From positions 12,732,784-12,796,783 of the forward strand of contig NW_026089623.1 of NCBI RefSeq assembly GCF_024586455.1: DNA of 64,000 nt. Reading direction: 5' to 3'. Positions 43,221-55,215 of this stretch are shown here, one piece after another (the first letter of the stretch is position 1; each line of letters begins with the position of its first letter). The notes under the pieces were generated by a model. It had not been told where the DNA came from and ran no database searches. It saw only the letters and a list, made by a program, of their open reading frames with translations. The stretch comes from Bactrocera neohumeralis. Its lineage: Eukaryota > Arthropoda > Insecta > Diptera > Tephritidae. A program made the position numbers and the translations under genes.

Positions 43221-43944
43221 CACTCAGTCCTTTTTTTACGCGATCTCTTTTTACGCTATTTCACTTTAACGCGGTTATTTTTGCAGCGCAAATTCCTTTT
43301 TTTACGCGAATTTCTCACTTTAACGCGATTGCTTTTTTCGTTTTTTGCTTGGTCTTAAACTTGCAGCAGAATTGGAAAATTATTTTGTAGCAAATGATAC
43401 TGATGCCGAACATGCACGAATTTTTCAAAAAGAATTGAGTCTCTGCATGTTAAGATATAAAGAACTACATCGGAATTTATTGGGTCCAAAAAGAAGCATT
43501 CAAACAAAATTAACTGAATTTATGGTGCAAACTCAGTCGGAGATGCTAAGTCAATCAGAACATCAATCCATAGTTCTTACTATTGATTCTGATACAAATT
43601 CTAGTGATATCAGTGCCGGCCATCAAAATAAGCGGCTAAGAATAATTTCCACTACGGATAATGACAGTGATTAAACAGCATTTAACGGTTTTTTTCTCTT
43701 TTATATATGGTTTTTGTTTTGTATTTTTTATTTTGCTAGGAATGAATAAATCATAAGTCTGAAATTTGAAACTTATTGTATTGTTATTGAATATTTTTTT
43801 GCGCGTATATTCTGTTATACGCGATATTTTTTATATTCGGAACCAATTCGTCAGTTAATATTGGAAAACTAACCATTTTTACGCGATTTTTTTTTTACGC
43901 GATTAGTGGCAGAACCAAAAATCGCGTAAAAAAAGGACTGAGTG
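43221..43944 (+). mobile_element. pogo/Tigger-like non-autonomous element
   Basis: 724 bp, bounded by perfect 24-bp inverted repeats (43221-43244 and 43921-43944, starting CACTCAGTCCTTTTTTTACG) and flanked by TA on both sides (43219-43220 and 43945-43946). Just inside the left end, TTACGCGA and TTTAACGCG words are repeated. It carries one ORF (43345-43674), and the DDE part of a transposase is absent. Confidence 0.85.
43345..43674 (+). CDS. C-terminal transposase-like ORF of the pogo/Tigger-like element
   Basis: 109 codons, open from an ATG (MLGLKLAAELENYFVAND). It is Ser/Asp-rich in its second half, with ITDFF-like text reading LTEFMVQTQ. The text HARIFQKELSLCMLRYKEL resembles the C-terminal region of Tigger/Jerky-type transposases (FVNHDPxxERS...). 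It has no DNA-binding or catalytic part. It is open over its full length, so it may be the last exon of a larger ancestor or simply unselected. The family link is from memory. Confidence 0.5.
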   Translation: MLGLKLAAELENYFVANDTDAEHARIFQKELSLCMLRYKELHRNLLGPKRSIQTKLTEFMVQTQSEMLSQSEHQSIVLTIDSDTNSSDISAGHQNKRLRIISTTDNDSD

Positions 43945-43946
43945 TA

Positions 43947-44914
43947 TACCAATTTAATTACGTAGAATTCAATTGTTTGTTAGTAATATGTCTTTTTATA
44001 GTAAAATTAATTGAAAAGTAAAAAAAAAATGTGAATATATACTTTGCTCCCTTCGAAGTAAAAACAATCCACATAAATGTCTTCGATGCAAATTTCTCTC
44101 CTCAATAGTAGCGTAACGTCGTTCTCAAAGACGAAGACGAACCAAGACGCGTTCAAACAAAACAGATGCTAAAAATTAACTCAACATTTAAAGCTACCGC
44201 TTTGTCAGCATATGTGCAGATATCAGAACGCAACAAAACAGTCGAAGTACATGTAGCCCGGGAAATTTGAAAATTCGCAATACTTTTTGTACAAATCTCG
44301 TATAAGTGCTTATATAATTACTCTATTTGTGTTTTACCAAAATCTTTCTGGAAATACTAGTACAATTTGGAAAAGTATGTGTATACGACATAACGCGGCC
44401 TTATTTCTATATCCAACAACGGTAGGCTCGTAGCCAATCGATTTAACAAAATCAGAGAATTTTACAGTCAAATAAAAATTATTCAATATTACGAAAATGT
44501 TTCCACCTTGTCCCAGCTTAATTTTTTAAATTTAGGTTTCCCATTCATTCCTTTTACTCCTGCTCTATCACCATTTAACATTTATTTTGATTTACCTTAT
44601 CACCATATCAAAAAAAAAAATTTAATTTAATTAATATACTTGGGTAAAAATTTAAATGTGTCGTAAAGAGAAAGAGGTAATGACAGAAAACTTTGAAATA
44701 ATTAATTGGGGAAGACAAAATGAAACATTCTACCCTTATTTATCTAAAGTTGTCTAAAAAAAATCTATCAGTACCTACAAACGGTGTGGTGGCTGACAAA
44801 AATACATTTACTTGGCTGGTAACATTAACAGTTATCAGTTTGGCCGTCTTCCTAAACGCAAGTTTCAAATCATATTCACAACGCACAGAGTTCGTAAAGG
44901 CATTTGCATGAGTA
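43947..44914. other. AT-rich spacer
   Basis: No gene that I recognise. A 63-codon frame at 44720-44911 matches nothing I know. Confidence 0.4.
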
Positions 44915-45440
44915 TTATCATTGACCAAAGTCTAACGTTATAATATATCACGATCTAGGAAAGTGTTGTCGAAAGAAAATGTCACCGAGATCACGAGGTT
45001 CAATTTTAAGCAACAAATAATCGGTTATCATGGCGCTATAACGGTCGTCATTGACGGTTATGTTCTCACCGACATCATTTTTGAAGAAATATAGACCGAA
45101 GATTCCACCGACCCACAAATGACTTCAAACCGTTGTTTATTTTGGATGATCTAAAGATTTCAGCTTTAAATCTCTTCAGGCTGCTTTTCGTCCCAAATGC
45201 GTCAATTTTCTTTGTTAACATACCCATTGAGCCAGAAACGGGCCTGATCGCGGAACCTGAACAAAATTTGGCTCGAAAACGTCGGATGTTCTTGGTGCTT
45301 TTCAAGAGCCCACATAGCGATATTTTCTTCACTGCGTGCTGGACATGATCTATTCGGTCGAATATTATCCAATATTCATCCCAGATGAGTGCTGGTGCTG
45401 CGAATAGTGTGCTCAGTATGCCGATTATGTTGATCATAAG
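44915..45440 (-). pseudogene. Second DD41D-type transposase fragment
   Basis: On the minus strand the text reads ALEKHQEHP, then FRAKFCSGSA where FSDEAHF-type text is expected, then FWLNGYVNKEN, IWDEKQPEE and SVNDDRY-like text with several frame changes. It follows the same order as the transposase at 3370-3780 but is far more diverged. The first catalytic Asp is not readable, and the C-terminal half is missing. No terminal repeats were seen. Confidence 0.6.
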
Positions 45441-45889
45441 TTAAGAAAAGCGCGGGAACATATTCTTTTCAGAACGTGAATTTTCGTAACAAAATTAACC
45501 GATTTGTAAAAGTTGTGTCTACAACGAAATGGAGGTCATCCTCTTCTTCCCCCGGTGTGTACTTCCTCGAATACTTTCAGAGCTGGAGTGTTTTCATCCA
45601 TTCGGACCGTACGCCCTAGTCAGCGTAATATCGAACGGCTCGGAGAACACTTTCCCGATTCTGACGGAGCTTTTGGTATTCCTCAGTTTACAAAGTCGTA
45701 TAAGTGTTGCGGGGATACCAAATTCAGAAATCGCGGCATAAAGGCATCTCCTTTTCGTGCTGTCGAAAGCAGCTTTGAAATCGACGAAAAGGTGGTGTGT
45801 CGATTTTCTTTTCACGGGACTTTTCCAAAATTTAGCGCATGGTGATTATGTGGTCGGTTGTTGATTTTCCAGGTCTAAAGCCACACTGA

Positions 45890-48800
45890 GAGGATGGAGT
45901 CATGTGTAGAAGTTCACGCAAGTGAGGAAAGTTCTCTGATCGCCATTCACTTGGGAGTGGCCAGAAACGATTCTTTTACACATGGCTCAAGCAGCACTAC
46001 TTCCGGTCGTTGACCAAATATCCTCTGGGTAGCCTAAGAACATCCGCTTAAAGGCGAGCTAAAGTGAGAAGGCGAACCATCCCCTGCATAGGGTTGTGCG
46101 CTGGGTTTGGGACCCGCCACGTAAAAAAACACCCCCAATGAAAGGAAACAACAAGCCTCGGATGAAAGTCCACCCTTTTGATGACGACCATGACAAACGA
46201 AATAAGGACTACGATTTGAGGGCATGCACCTGGAATGTCCGGTCCTTAACAAAGGCTGACATCACCGCCGTCCAAGAAATGCGATGGGCGGGACAAGGAC
46301 AGAGACGAGTAGGTCCTTGTAACATTTACCACAGCGGCCATATATAGGAGCGCAAGTTTGGTGTAGGATTCGTGGTGCGAGAGAGACTCCGTCGACGAGT
46401 ACTATCATTCACTGCGGTGAATGAACGTCTAGCCACTATCCGAATCAAAGCGAGGTTCTTCAACATATCGCTGATTTGCCCCCACGCCCCGATGGAAGAG
46501 AAGGACGATGTGACCAAAGATGGCTTTTATGAGTGCTGGTAGCGCACTTATGAAAGCTGCCCCCGCCACGACGTCAAAATCGTGCTTGGCGACTTTAACG
46601 CCAGGGTGGGCAAAGAAGGTATCTTTGGCACTACGGTCGGTAAATTCAGCCTCCACGACGAAACATCCCCAAATGGGTTGAGGCTGATTGACTTCGCCGG
46701 GGCCCGAAATATGGTTATCTGTAGTACTAGATTCCAGCATAAGAAGATTCATCAAGCTACCTGGCTGTCTCCGGATCGAAAAACTACCAACCAGATCGAT
46801 AGTTCCATGTTGTGATAGACGGAAGACACGTCTCCAGTGTTTTAGATGTACGTGCGATCCTAGGTCCTAACATCGACTCGGACCACTATCTTGTTGCAGC
46901 TAAGATTCGCACCCGCCTCTGTGCAGCAAAAAACGCACGCCACCAAACACAAGGAACGTTCGACGTCGAGAAGCTGCAATCACAACAGACAGCCGAACGA
47001 TTTACTACTCGGCTTGCACTCCTGCTCTCTGAGAGCACTCGTCAACAACTCGGTATAAAGGAACTGTGGGACGCCGTTTCAAACTCCTTACGTACAGCTG
47101 CAACCGAAACCATTCGTTCTCGGAAAGTGCAAAAGAACAGCTGGTACGACGAGGAGTGCCGTGTCGCAGCGGAGAGAAAGCAGACTGCCTACCTCGCAAC
47201 ATTACGATCGACCACTACACGTGCGGGATGGGATAGATACCGAGAGTTGAAGAGGGAAGCGAGACGCATTTGTAGACAGAAGAAGAAAGAGGCCGAAATG
47301 CGTGAGTACGAAGAGCTTGATAAGCTGGCCGACAGGGGTAATGTTCAAAAATTCTACGAAAAAATGCGGCGGCTTACAGAAGGTTTCAAGACCGGAGCAT
47401 ACTCTTCTAGAACCCCCAAAGGTGATCTAGACACTGATGCCCAGAGCATACTTAAATTATGGAGGGACCACTTCTCCAGCCTGCTGAATGGCAGTGAACG
47501 CACAACATCAGGAGAAGGAGCACCCGATTCCCCAATCGATGACGATGGAGCAGACGTTCCATTACCCGACCATGAAGAAGTTCGAATTGCAATTGCCCGC
47601 CTGAAGGACAACAAAGCGGCTGGGGCCGACGGATTGCCGGCCGAGCTTTTCAAACACGGCGGCGAAGAACTGATAAGGAGCATGCATCAGCGTCTTTGCA
47701 CAATATGGTCGGACGAAAGCATGCCCAACGATTGAAATTTAAGTGTACTATGCCCAATTCATAAAAAAGGAGACCCCACAATCTGCGCCAACTACCGTGG
47801 GATCAGCCTCCTCAATATCGCATATAAGGTTCTATCGAGCGTATTGTGTGAAAGATTAAAGCCCACCGTCAACAAACTGATTGGACCTTATCAGTGTGGC
47901 TTCAGACCTGGCAAATCAACAACCGACCAGATATTCACCATGCGCCAAATCTTGGAAAAGACCCGTGAAAGGAGAATCGACACACACCACCTCTCGTCGA
48001 TTTCAAAGCTGCTTTCGACAGCACGAAAAGGAGTTGCCGTTATGCCGCAAAACTAATACGGCTGTGTAAGCCGACGTTGAGCAACACCAAAAGCTCCGTC
48101 AGAATAGATGATATTGATTATGATATCATCGGCTTCAACACCCGTGCCGTTAGTTCTGCTTTCTCCAGACTGGACAAGGAAGCAAAGCAAATGGGTCTGG
48201 CAGTGAACGAGGGCAAGGCGAGATATCTCCAGTCATCAAACAAACAGTCGTCGCGCTCGCGACTTGGCACTCACGTCACTGTTGACAGTCATAACTTTGA
48301 AGTTGTAGATAATTTCGTGTATCTTGGAACCAGCGTAAACACCACCAACAATGTCAGCCTAGAAATCCAACGCAAAAAAACTCTTGCCAACAGGTGTTAC
48401 TTCGGACTGTGTAGGCAATTGAGAAGCAAAGTCCTCTCTCGACAAACAAAAACCAAACTCTATAAGTCACTCATAATTCCCGTCCTGCTATATGGTGCAG
48501 AGTCTTTGACGATGTCAACAACGGATGAGTCGACGTTGCGAGTTTTCGAGAGAAAAGTTCTGCGAAAGATTAATGGTCCTTTGTGCGTTAGCCACAACGA
48601 ATACCGCATTCGATGGAACGACGAGCTGTACGAGATATACGACGACATCGATATAGTTCAGCGAATTAAAAGACAGCGGCTACACTGGCTAGGTCATGTT
48701 GTCCGGATGGACGAAAACACCCCCGCTCTGAAAGTATTCGACGCAGTATCCGCCGGTGGAAGCAGAGGAAGAGGAAGACCTCCACTCCGTTGGAAGGACC

Positions 48801-48934
48801 AAGTGGAGAAGGGCCTCGCTTCGCTTGGAATATCCAATTGACGCCACGTAGCGAAAAGAAGAAACGACTGGCGCGCTGTTGCTAACTTGGTTATAATCGC
48901 GTAAGCGGTGTCTACGCCAATTAAGAAGAAGAAG
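45890..48934 (+). mobile_element. RTE-clade LINE copy 4, nearly full length
   Basis: 3045 bp flanked by a 13-bp duplication AAAGCCACACTGA (45877-45889 and 48935-48947). It starts AGGATGGAGTCATGTGTAGA and ends in GTCTACGCCAATTAAGAAGAAG, an AAG-type tail usual for this clade. A related 5' start is at about 52095 (minus) and another at about 53537. Confidence 0.85.
46138..48841 (+). pseudogene. RTE ORF: endonuclease and reverse transcriptase, RT core deleted
   Basis: Endonuclease: CTWNVRSLTKADITAVQEMRW, a TAG near 46346, then CPHAPMEEKDD, a TAG near 46541, GDFNARVGKEGIFG and ARNMVICSTRFQHKKIHQATW. NIDSDHYLVAAKI (the SDH motif) follows near 46870, after a one-base frame change around 46805-46812. 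The linker 46812-47735 is open. The RT has GADGLPAELFKHGGEEL, YRGISLLNIAYKVLSS and GFRPGKSTTDQIFTMRQ. After SNTKSSVRI (about 48106) the text jumps to DDIDYDIIGFNTR, so the GDSL block and most of the YADD box are gone. The C-terminus is complete to GISN. Confidence 0.85.
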
Positions 48935-50040
48935 AAAGCCACACTGATAAGACCCAATCAGCTTGTTGACGGTGGGCTTCAATTTTTCACAAAATACGCT
49001 CTATAGAACCTTATATTTGATGTTTAAGGAGACTTATCCCACGGTAGTTGGCGCAGATTGTGGGGTATCCTTTTTTGTGGATTGGGCAAAACAGACTTAA
49101 ATTACAATCGTTGGGCATGCTTTCGTCTTACCATATTTTACAAAGAAGTTGATTCATGCTCCTTATCATATCGCATGTTTGAGTAGCTCGGCCGGCAATC
49201 CACCGACCCACGTCGCTTTGTTGTTCTTCAGAGGGGTAATTGCTATTCGAACTTCTTAATGGTCGGACAATGGAACGACTGCTGCATTGTCATCGATTAT
49301 GAAAACAAGTTCGCCTTCTCCTGGCGTTATCCTTTCACTGTCATTCAGCAGGCTAGAGAAGTGTTTCCTCCATAGTTTTAGTATACTCTGGGCATCGGCT
49401 ACTAGAAGAAGGCTGAATTTAAATACTTTTGTTTCAAAGGTACCTTCCTTGCCCACCCTGGCGTTAAAGTCGCCAATCATGATTATGACATCGTGGCGGG
49501 GTAAGCTCCATAAATGCGCTCCAAGCGCACATAGAAGTCATCTTTGGTCACATCGCCCTTTTCTTCCGTCCGGGTGTGGGGATTGTGGCTAGACGTTCAT
49601 CCACCGGGGTGAATGACAGTACTCGGCGACGGAGTCTCTCTCCTACCATGAATCCCACACCGAATTCGCGCTTCTTTATATGACCACTGTAGTAAATGCC
49701 ACAAGGATCGCATTTCTTGGACGGCGGTGATGTCAGCCTTCACTCTAACGAGGACATCAACCAGCTGGGCAGCGGTGCCTTCTCAATTAAGAGACCTGAC
49801 ATTCTAGGTGCATGCCCCTAAATCGTTTTAATTCATTCGTTTGCCATGGTCGACATCAAAAGGGGGGTGTCTCATCTGAGGCTGTTTGTGTTTTTTCATC
49901 CCTCTAGCTGGCTGGGATGTTCCGACTTCTCACTTTAGCTCGCTTTCAAAAGAATGATCCTTGGCTACCCAGAGGATACTTGGTCTAGGGCTAGAAGTTG
50001 AGACCTGCTTGAGCAACTTTATCGGTAAGACGCAACGATC

Positions 50041-50544
50041 TAAGGATATATTACCGTCGCATAATGTATAATAAAGGAAGAATTGTTATTGATCTTAGAA
50101 ATGTCATTGCGAATCAGTCATTTCAGTATGAGTACACTAAATCGAAGTACATCTGATATATTCAACATGAATATACTCACATTGTAAACTGTGTAATGAG
50201 ATTATCGAATTTTTGTTTAAAAACTAACATAAGATTATCAAGCCTTTCGTTAGCTTTATGCCGTATTGATATAAGTGCTCAGTATGGTTTGATATTTAAG
50301 CAAAATTAACTGAACATACACTTAATACTGGTGTTTGAATTGTAATATCAAACTGTTTGATTTGTATGATCAAACGGTTAAACTCAAATAAGAATCTTTA
50401 AGTTCTTACCGCTAGTGTGGAAAAAATAGAGACCTTATTTGAGCTGAGAAATCTTTCGTTCTGATTTTATTTTCAAATTCCAAACCTTTATATACTGTTT
50501 TTCAAAATATTTTAAATAAGTAAATATATATGTTATATTCATCG
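50041..50544. other. AT-rich spacer between RTE copies
   Basis: No gene. The tract at 50335-50380 contains short inverted words around TCAAACTGTTTGA. Confidence 0.4.
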
Positions 50545-52095
50545 TCATCGATTGGGGAATCGGGTTCGCCTTCTCCTGGCGTTGTACTTTGACTGCCATT
50601 CAGCAGGCTGGAGAAGTGTTCCCTCCATAATTTAAGTATGCTCTGGGCATCGGTGACTAAATCACCTTTGGGGGTTCTACAAGTGTATGCTCCGGTTTTG
50701 AAACCTTCTGTAAGCCGCCGCATTTTTTCGTAGAATTTTTCGAGCATTACCCCTGTCGGCCAGCTTATCAAGCTCTTCGTACTCACGCATTTCGGCCCTT
50801 TTCTTTTTCTGTCTGCAAATGCGTCTCGCTTCCCTCTTCAACTCTCGGTATCTATCCCATCCCGCACGTGTAGTGGTCGATCGTAATGTTGCGAGGTAGG
50901 CAGTCTGCTTTCTCTCCGCTGCGACACGGCACTCCTCGTCGTACCAGCTGTTCTTTTGCACTTTCCGAGAACGAATGGTTTCGGTTGCAGCTGTACGTAA
51001 GGAGTTTGAAACGCCGTCCCACAGTTCCTTTATACCGAGTTGTTGACGAGTGCTCTCAGAGAGCTGGAGTGCAAGCCCAGTAGTAAATCGTTCGGCTGTC
51101 TGTTGTGATTGCAGCTTCTCGACGTCGAACCTTCCTTGTGTTTGTTGACGTGCGTCTTTTGCTGCACAGAGACGGGTGCGAATCTTAGCTGCAACAAGAT
51201 AGTGGTCCGAGTCGATGTTAGGACCTAGGAGCGTACGCACGTCTAGAACACTGGAGACGTGTCTTCCGCCTATCACAACATGATCGATCTGGTTGGTGGC
51301 TTTTCGATCCGGAGACAGCTAGGTAGCTTGATGTGTCTTCATGTTGCTGGAATCTTTGGGGATGTTTCGTCGTGGAGGCTAAATTTACCGACCGTAGTGC
51401 CAAGGATGCCTTCTTTGCCCACCCTGGCGTTAAAGTCGCCAAGCACGGTTTTGACATGGTGGCGGAGCAGCTTCTTAAGCGCGTTCCAAGCGCTCATAGA
51501 AGGTATTTTTGGTCACATCGTCCTTCTCTTCCGTCGGGGCGTGGGCGCAAATCAGCGATATGTTGGAGAACCTCGCTTTGATGCGGATTATGGCTAGACG
51601 TTCATTCACCGGAGTGAATGATAGTACTCGGCGATGGAGTCCCTCTCCCACCACGAGTCTAACACCAAACTTGCGCTCCTTTGTATGGCCACTGCGGTAA
51701 ATGTGACAAGGATCTACTAGTCTCAGTCCTTGTCCCGTCTATCGCATTTCTTGGACGGCGGTGATGTCAGCCTTTATTTTCGCGAGGACATCAACCAGCT
51801 GGGTAGCGGCACCTTCCCAATTAAGGGAGTTGGTAATCTTTCATTGAAGTGGGCTTGTTACGTGGCGGGTCCCAAACTCAGCGCACAACCCTATGTAGGG
51901 GATGTTTCGTCTTCTCACTTTAGCTCGCCTTCGAACGGATGTTCTTAGGCTACCCAGAGGATACTTGGTCAAAGATCGGAAGTTGTGAGCTGCTTGAGGC
52001 ATGTGTAAAAGAATCGTTTCTGGCCACTCCCAAGTGAATGGCGATCAGAGAATTTTCCTCACTTGCGTGAACTTCTACACATGACTCCATCTTCC
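50545..52095 (-). pseudogene. RTE-clade LINE copy 5, 5' half only
   Basis: From the 5' end at about 52095 it runs through the leader, then the endonuclease on the minus strand with stops, a frame change and a deletion. It continues with the open linker at 51276-50677 (DGRHVSSVLDVRTLLG-like text, NIDSDHYLVAAKIRTRL). It stops abruptly at SPIDDD (50545). LINEs usually lose the 5' end, so loss of the 3' half points to a later deletion or rearrangement. Confidence 0.8.
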
Positions 52096-53536
52096 GTTTC
52101 CGTTTTCGAAAACATCGAATTTTATCAAAATGAGGCCAAAAAACTGGATCATCGACTCAGTGGGTCAAAATATCCGGAAATAATACTAGAAATCGCGTGG
52201 AATCTAGGGACAATAATTGCAACGTAATGAAGGCAAAAAACCGCTAAAACATTGTAATTACTTTTGATTTATATAAATAATCATTAGTGTACGTACACTT
52301 TTTTGATATGAATTAGGCACATTTTACGTTTAGCATGAATTTTTTTTTATGTGCGCAAAAAAAAATATTTTGGTATGGTATATTTAATGTTGAATATACA
52401 TATTTTGAAATGGCTAGAAAAAAAACCATAAAATTTATTCATTTTATAACAAAAACGTTAATAGAACTATGTCTATGTAAACTTTATTGGTTTACAGTAA
52501 ATATATGTATGTATGTATATGCAAGCTTGCGTATACAGTCAACGAGATAAGTAAAGTGTACAAGCTAAAAATCTCTTCTATTCATCTTTAAATTTCATAT
52601 GGATATTTTTAAGTTATTTGTTAATGAAATCAACCTCGAGAATTGTTTACACAATATTTAAAAACAAAAATTACTATTTATAAATAAAAAATTCACTTCA
52701 CTTGGTGCGAAAAAAGTATAGCGTACAAACAAATATTTCATAATGGCTTGTCAAAAAAGTCTTGGGGTATTTTTATTTTATTTTATTTTTTTATTGAAAT
52801 TGAAATGAATTTTTGATGACTCATGCCCAGCTCTTGACCGATGCTACGGCTGCTACTATACCGGTCTCTTTCGACCAATTCAGCGATTTTATCGCAATTT
52901 TCGACGACAGGCCTTCCGGAGCGTGGCGCATCTTCGACCACCTCTACACCAGAAATGCCTCACGGAACCCATTTACCGCTTGTTTAGCGAACTTAAATTC
53001 AAACTATGCGGGAATGTAGAGCTACAATAAAGGATATACCTAAAAAATGGCATTGCAATAAGAAAACAAAATGCAAGTACAGATCAACAATGAAAAAATT
53101 GGTCTCAATTGCTTAGATGCATTCATTTTCAAAAAACGCTTGTATACTTCGATAAATTCCCTTTTTTTTTGTACACTATATTAATTTCGTGGACTGTATT
53201 GGTTTTCAGCTGAGCGAGTGCTCATAATCGGAATTGAAAAACAAAATAATCGTGTGTGCACTTCGGTTTGTAAATGTGCACTCACTGAATATCCCGGAAT
53301 TATGTACCTATGTATGTATATGAGTGCAAAATACCGGTAATGCACTTAGATGCTCTCAAACGGATGAGTATATGTATATATGTATGTATATATGTACGCA
53401 TGTTAAAGAGGTAAGTATATTAAAGCGTGTATATGTACATATGTTAAATTCGTGCATATACATATGAAAATATGTAATTTTGATCCGTTTTTTTACCTTT
53501 ACCTTCCTTTTATTCTCTGTATATTGGAGGTTGAAG
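52096..53536. other. AT-rich spacer with a mariner scrap and ATGT microsatellites
   Basis: Apart from the mariner scrap at 52808-53010 no gene is seen. TATGTATG-type microsatellites lie at 52500-52520 and 53365-53400. Confidence 0.4.
52808..53010 (-). pseudogene. mariner N-terminal DNA-binding fragment
   Basis: The minus strand reads VEDAPRSGRPVVENCDK after one extra residue, then IAELVERDRYSSSRSIGQEL and GMSHQ. This is the end of the first helix-turn-helix, the GRP linker and the second helix-turn-helix of a mariner transposase. A stop (TGA) lies just upstream of it, and no catalytic part follows. The nearby AAAAAAGTCTTGGGGTATTTTT at 52754 may be a terminal repeat of the same element. It belongs to a different lineage from the mariner at 2297. 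Confidence 0.65.
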
Positions 53537-55215
53537 GCATGTGTAGAACTTCACGCAAGTCAGGAAAGCTTGCAATTCACTTGGAAGTGCAACTCACTTC
53601 TTCCGGATTTCCTCGCCAAGTACTGCCATTCATTCGCCTGGTGTAGGCACATTCCGCATCAAAGCAAAGTTCTTCAACATACCGCTCACGTTCCGACGAA
53701 AGAGCAGGACAATTTAACAAAAGATGCCTTCTATGAGCGCACAAATTAAAGCCACTCCCGCCATGATGTCAAAATCGTGCTTGGCGACTTTAAAAGTATC
53801 TTTGCCACAACAGTCGGTAAATTCAGACTCCACGAGGACTCATCCAGGCCAGAAATATGGTAATCTGCAGTACGCTCCGAGGTCCTAACATCGACTAGGA
53901 CCACTATCTTGTTGCAGCCAAGATACGCACCCTCCTCTGCGCAGAAAAAAATGCACGTCAATAAACACAAGGAAGGTTCGTCTCGAGAAACTGCAATCAC
54001 ATAAGATAGCCAAACGATTTTCTACTGGACTCGCACTCCTGCTCTCTGAGGGCACTCATTAACAACTCGGTATAAGGGAACAGTTGTGGGTCGGAATATC
54101 AAGCTCATTACGTACAGCTGCAACCAAAACTATTGGTTTTCGGAAAATCCAAATGAACAGCTAGTAAGACGAAGAGTGCCGTGTCGCAAAGGAGAGAAAA
54201 CAGACTGCCTACCTCGCAACGTTACGATCGACCACAACACGTGCGGGATGGGATTGATACCGAGAGTTAAAGAGGGAATTGAGACGCATTTAAAGACAGA
54301 AAAATGCTTGACACTTCTACGAAAAAATGCGGCCACTAACAAAAGATGTCCAGACCGGAGCATACTCTTGTAAAACCCTAGGAGGTGATCTAGTAACCGA
54401 TGCCCAAAGCATACTAATATTCGAACGAAAGCATGCCCAACGATTAGAATTTAAGTGTACTCTGCCCAATCCACAAAACGGAAGAGCTCACAATCTGCGC
54501 CAACTTCCGTTTCGATAGGTCTCCCAAACATCGCACATAAGGTTTTAACGAGCGTATTGTGCGAAAGATTAAAGCCCACCGTCAACAAACTTATTGGGTC
54601 TTATCAGTGTGGCTTTATACCTGGAAAATCAACAACCGATCAGATATTCACCATGCCCCAAATTTTGGAAAATACTCGTGAAAAGAGAATTGACACACAC
54701 CACATATTCGTCGATTTCAAAGCTGCTTTTGACAGCACGAAAAGGAGCTGTCTTTATGCCGCGATTTCTGAATTTGGTATCCCCGCAAAACTAATGTGGA
54801 TGTGTAAATTGACGTTGAGCAACACCACTCCGCCAGGATGGGGAAGGACCTGTCCGAGCCGTTCGATAGCAAACTAGGTTTCAGACAAGGCGACTCCCAA
54901 TCGTATGACTTCTTCCCTTAATCGAACAATCCTTTAACGTCCGCGCCGTTTGTTCTGCTTTCTCTAGATTAGATAAGGAAACAAAGCAAATTCGTCTGGC
55001 AGTGAACGAGGGAAAGACGAATTATCTCCTGTTATCAAACAAACAGTCGACGCACTCGCGACTAAGCTTCCTCGTCACTTCGAAGTTGTAAATAATTTCG
55101 TCTATCTTGGAACTAGCATTAACAGCAGCAACAATGTCAACTTCAAAATTTAACGCAGAAAACTCTTGCCAACATGTGCTACTTTCGACTGAGTAGGCAA
55201 TTGAGAAGTAAATAA
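53537..55215 (+). pseudogene. RTE-clade LINE copy 6, strongly decayed
   Basis: It starts at GGCATGTGTAGAACTTCACG like the other 5' ends. The endonuclease is reduced to short pieces, with SRHDVKIVLGDF-like text near 53760. The RT is partly readable at 54500-54880 (VLCERLKPTVNKLIGSYQC, GKSTTDQIFTMPQ, HHIFVDFKAAFDSTK). After 54890 only scraps of the C-terminal part are left. Many small deletions make it older than copy 4. Confidence 0.75.

Larger units (their letters stand above)
45515..50030 (-). pseudogene. RTE-clade LINE copy 3, split by RTE copy 4
   Basis: The upstream half is at 50030-48935. It has endonuclease text with an internal deletion (GDFNARVGKEGTFETKV joined to DAQSILKLWRKHFSSL), then linker and RT up to VNKLIGSYQCGF. 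The downstream half is at 45889-45515 (CGFRPGKSTTD-like text, HHLFVDFKAAFDSTK, SEFGIPATLIRLCKL, then a jump to PNGENTPALK). The two halves join at the 13-bp AAAGCCACACTGA present on both sides of copy 4. The palm with YADD is deleted and the 5' end is missing. Confidence 0.8.
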
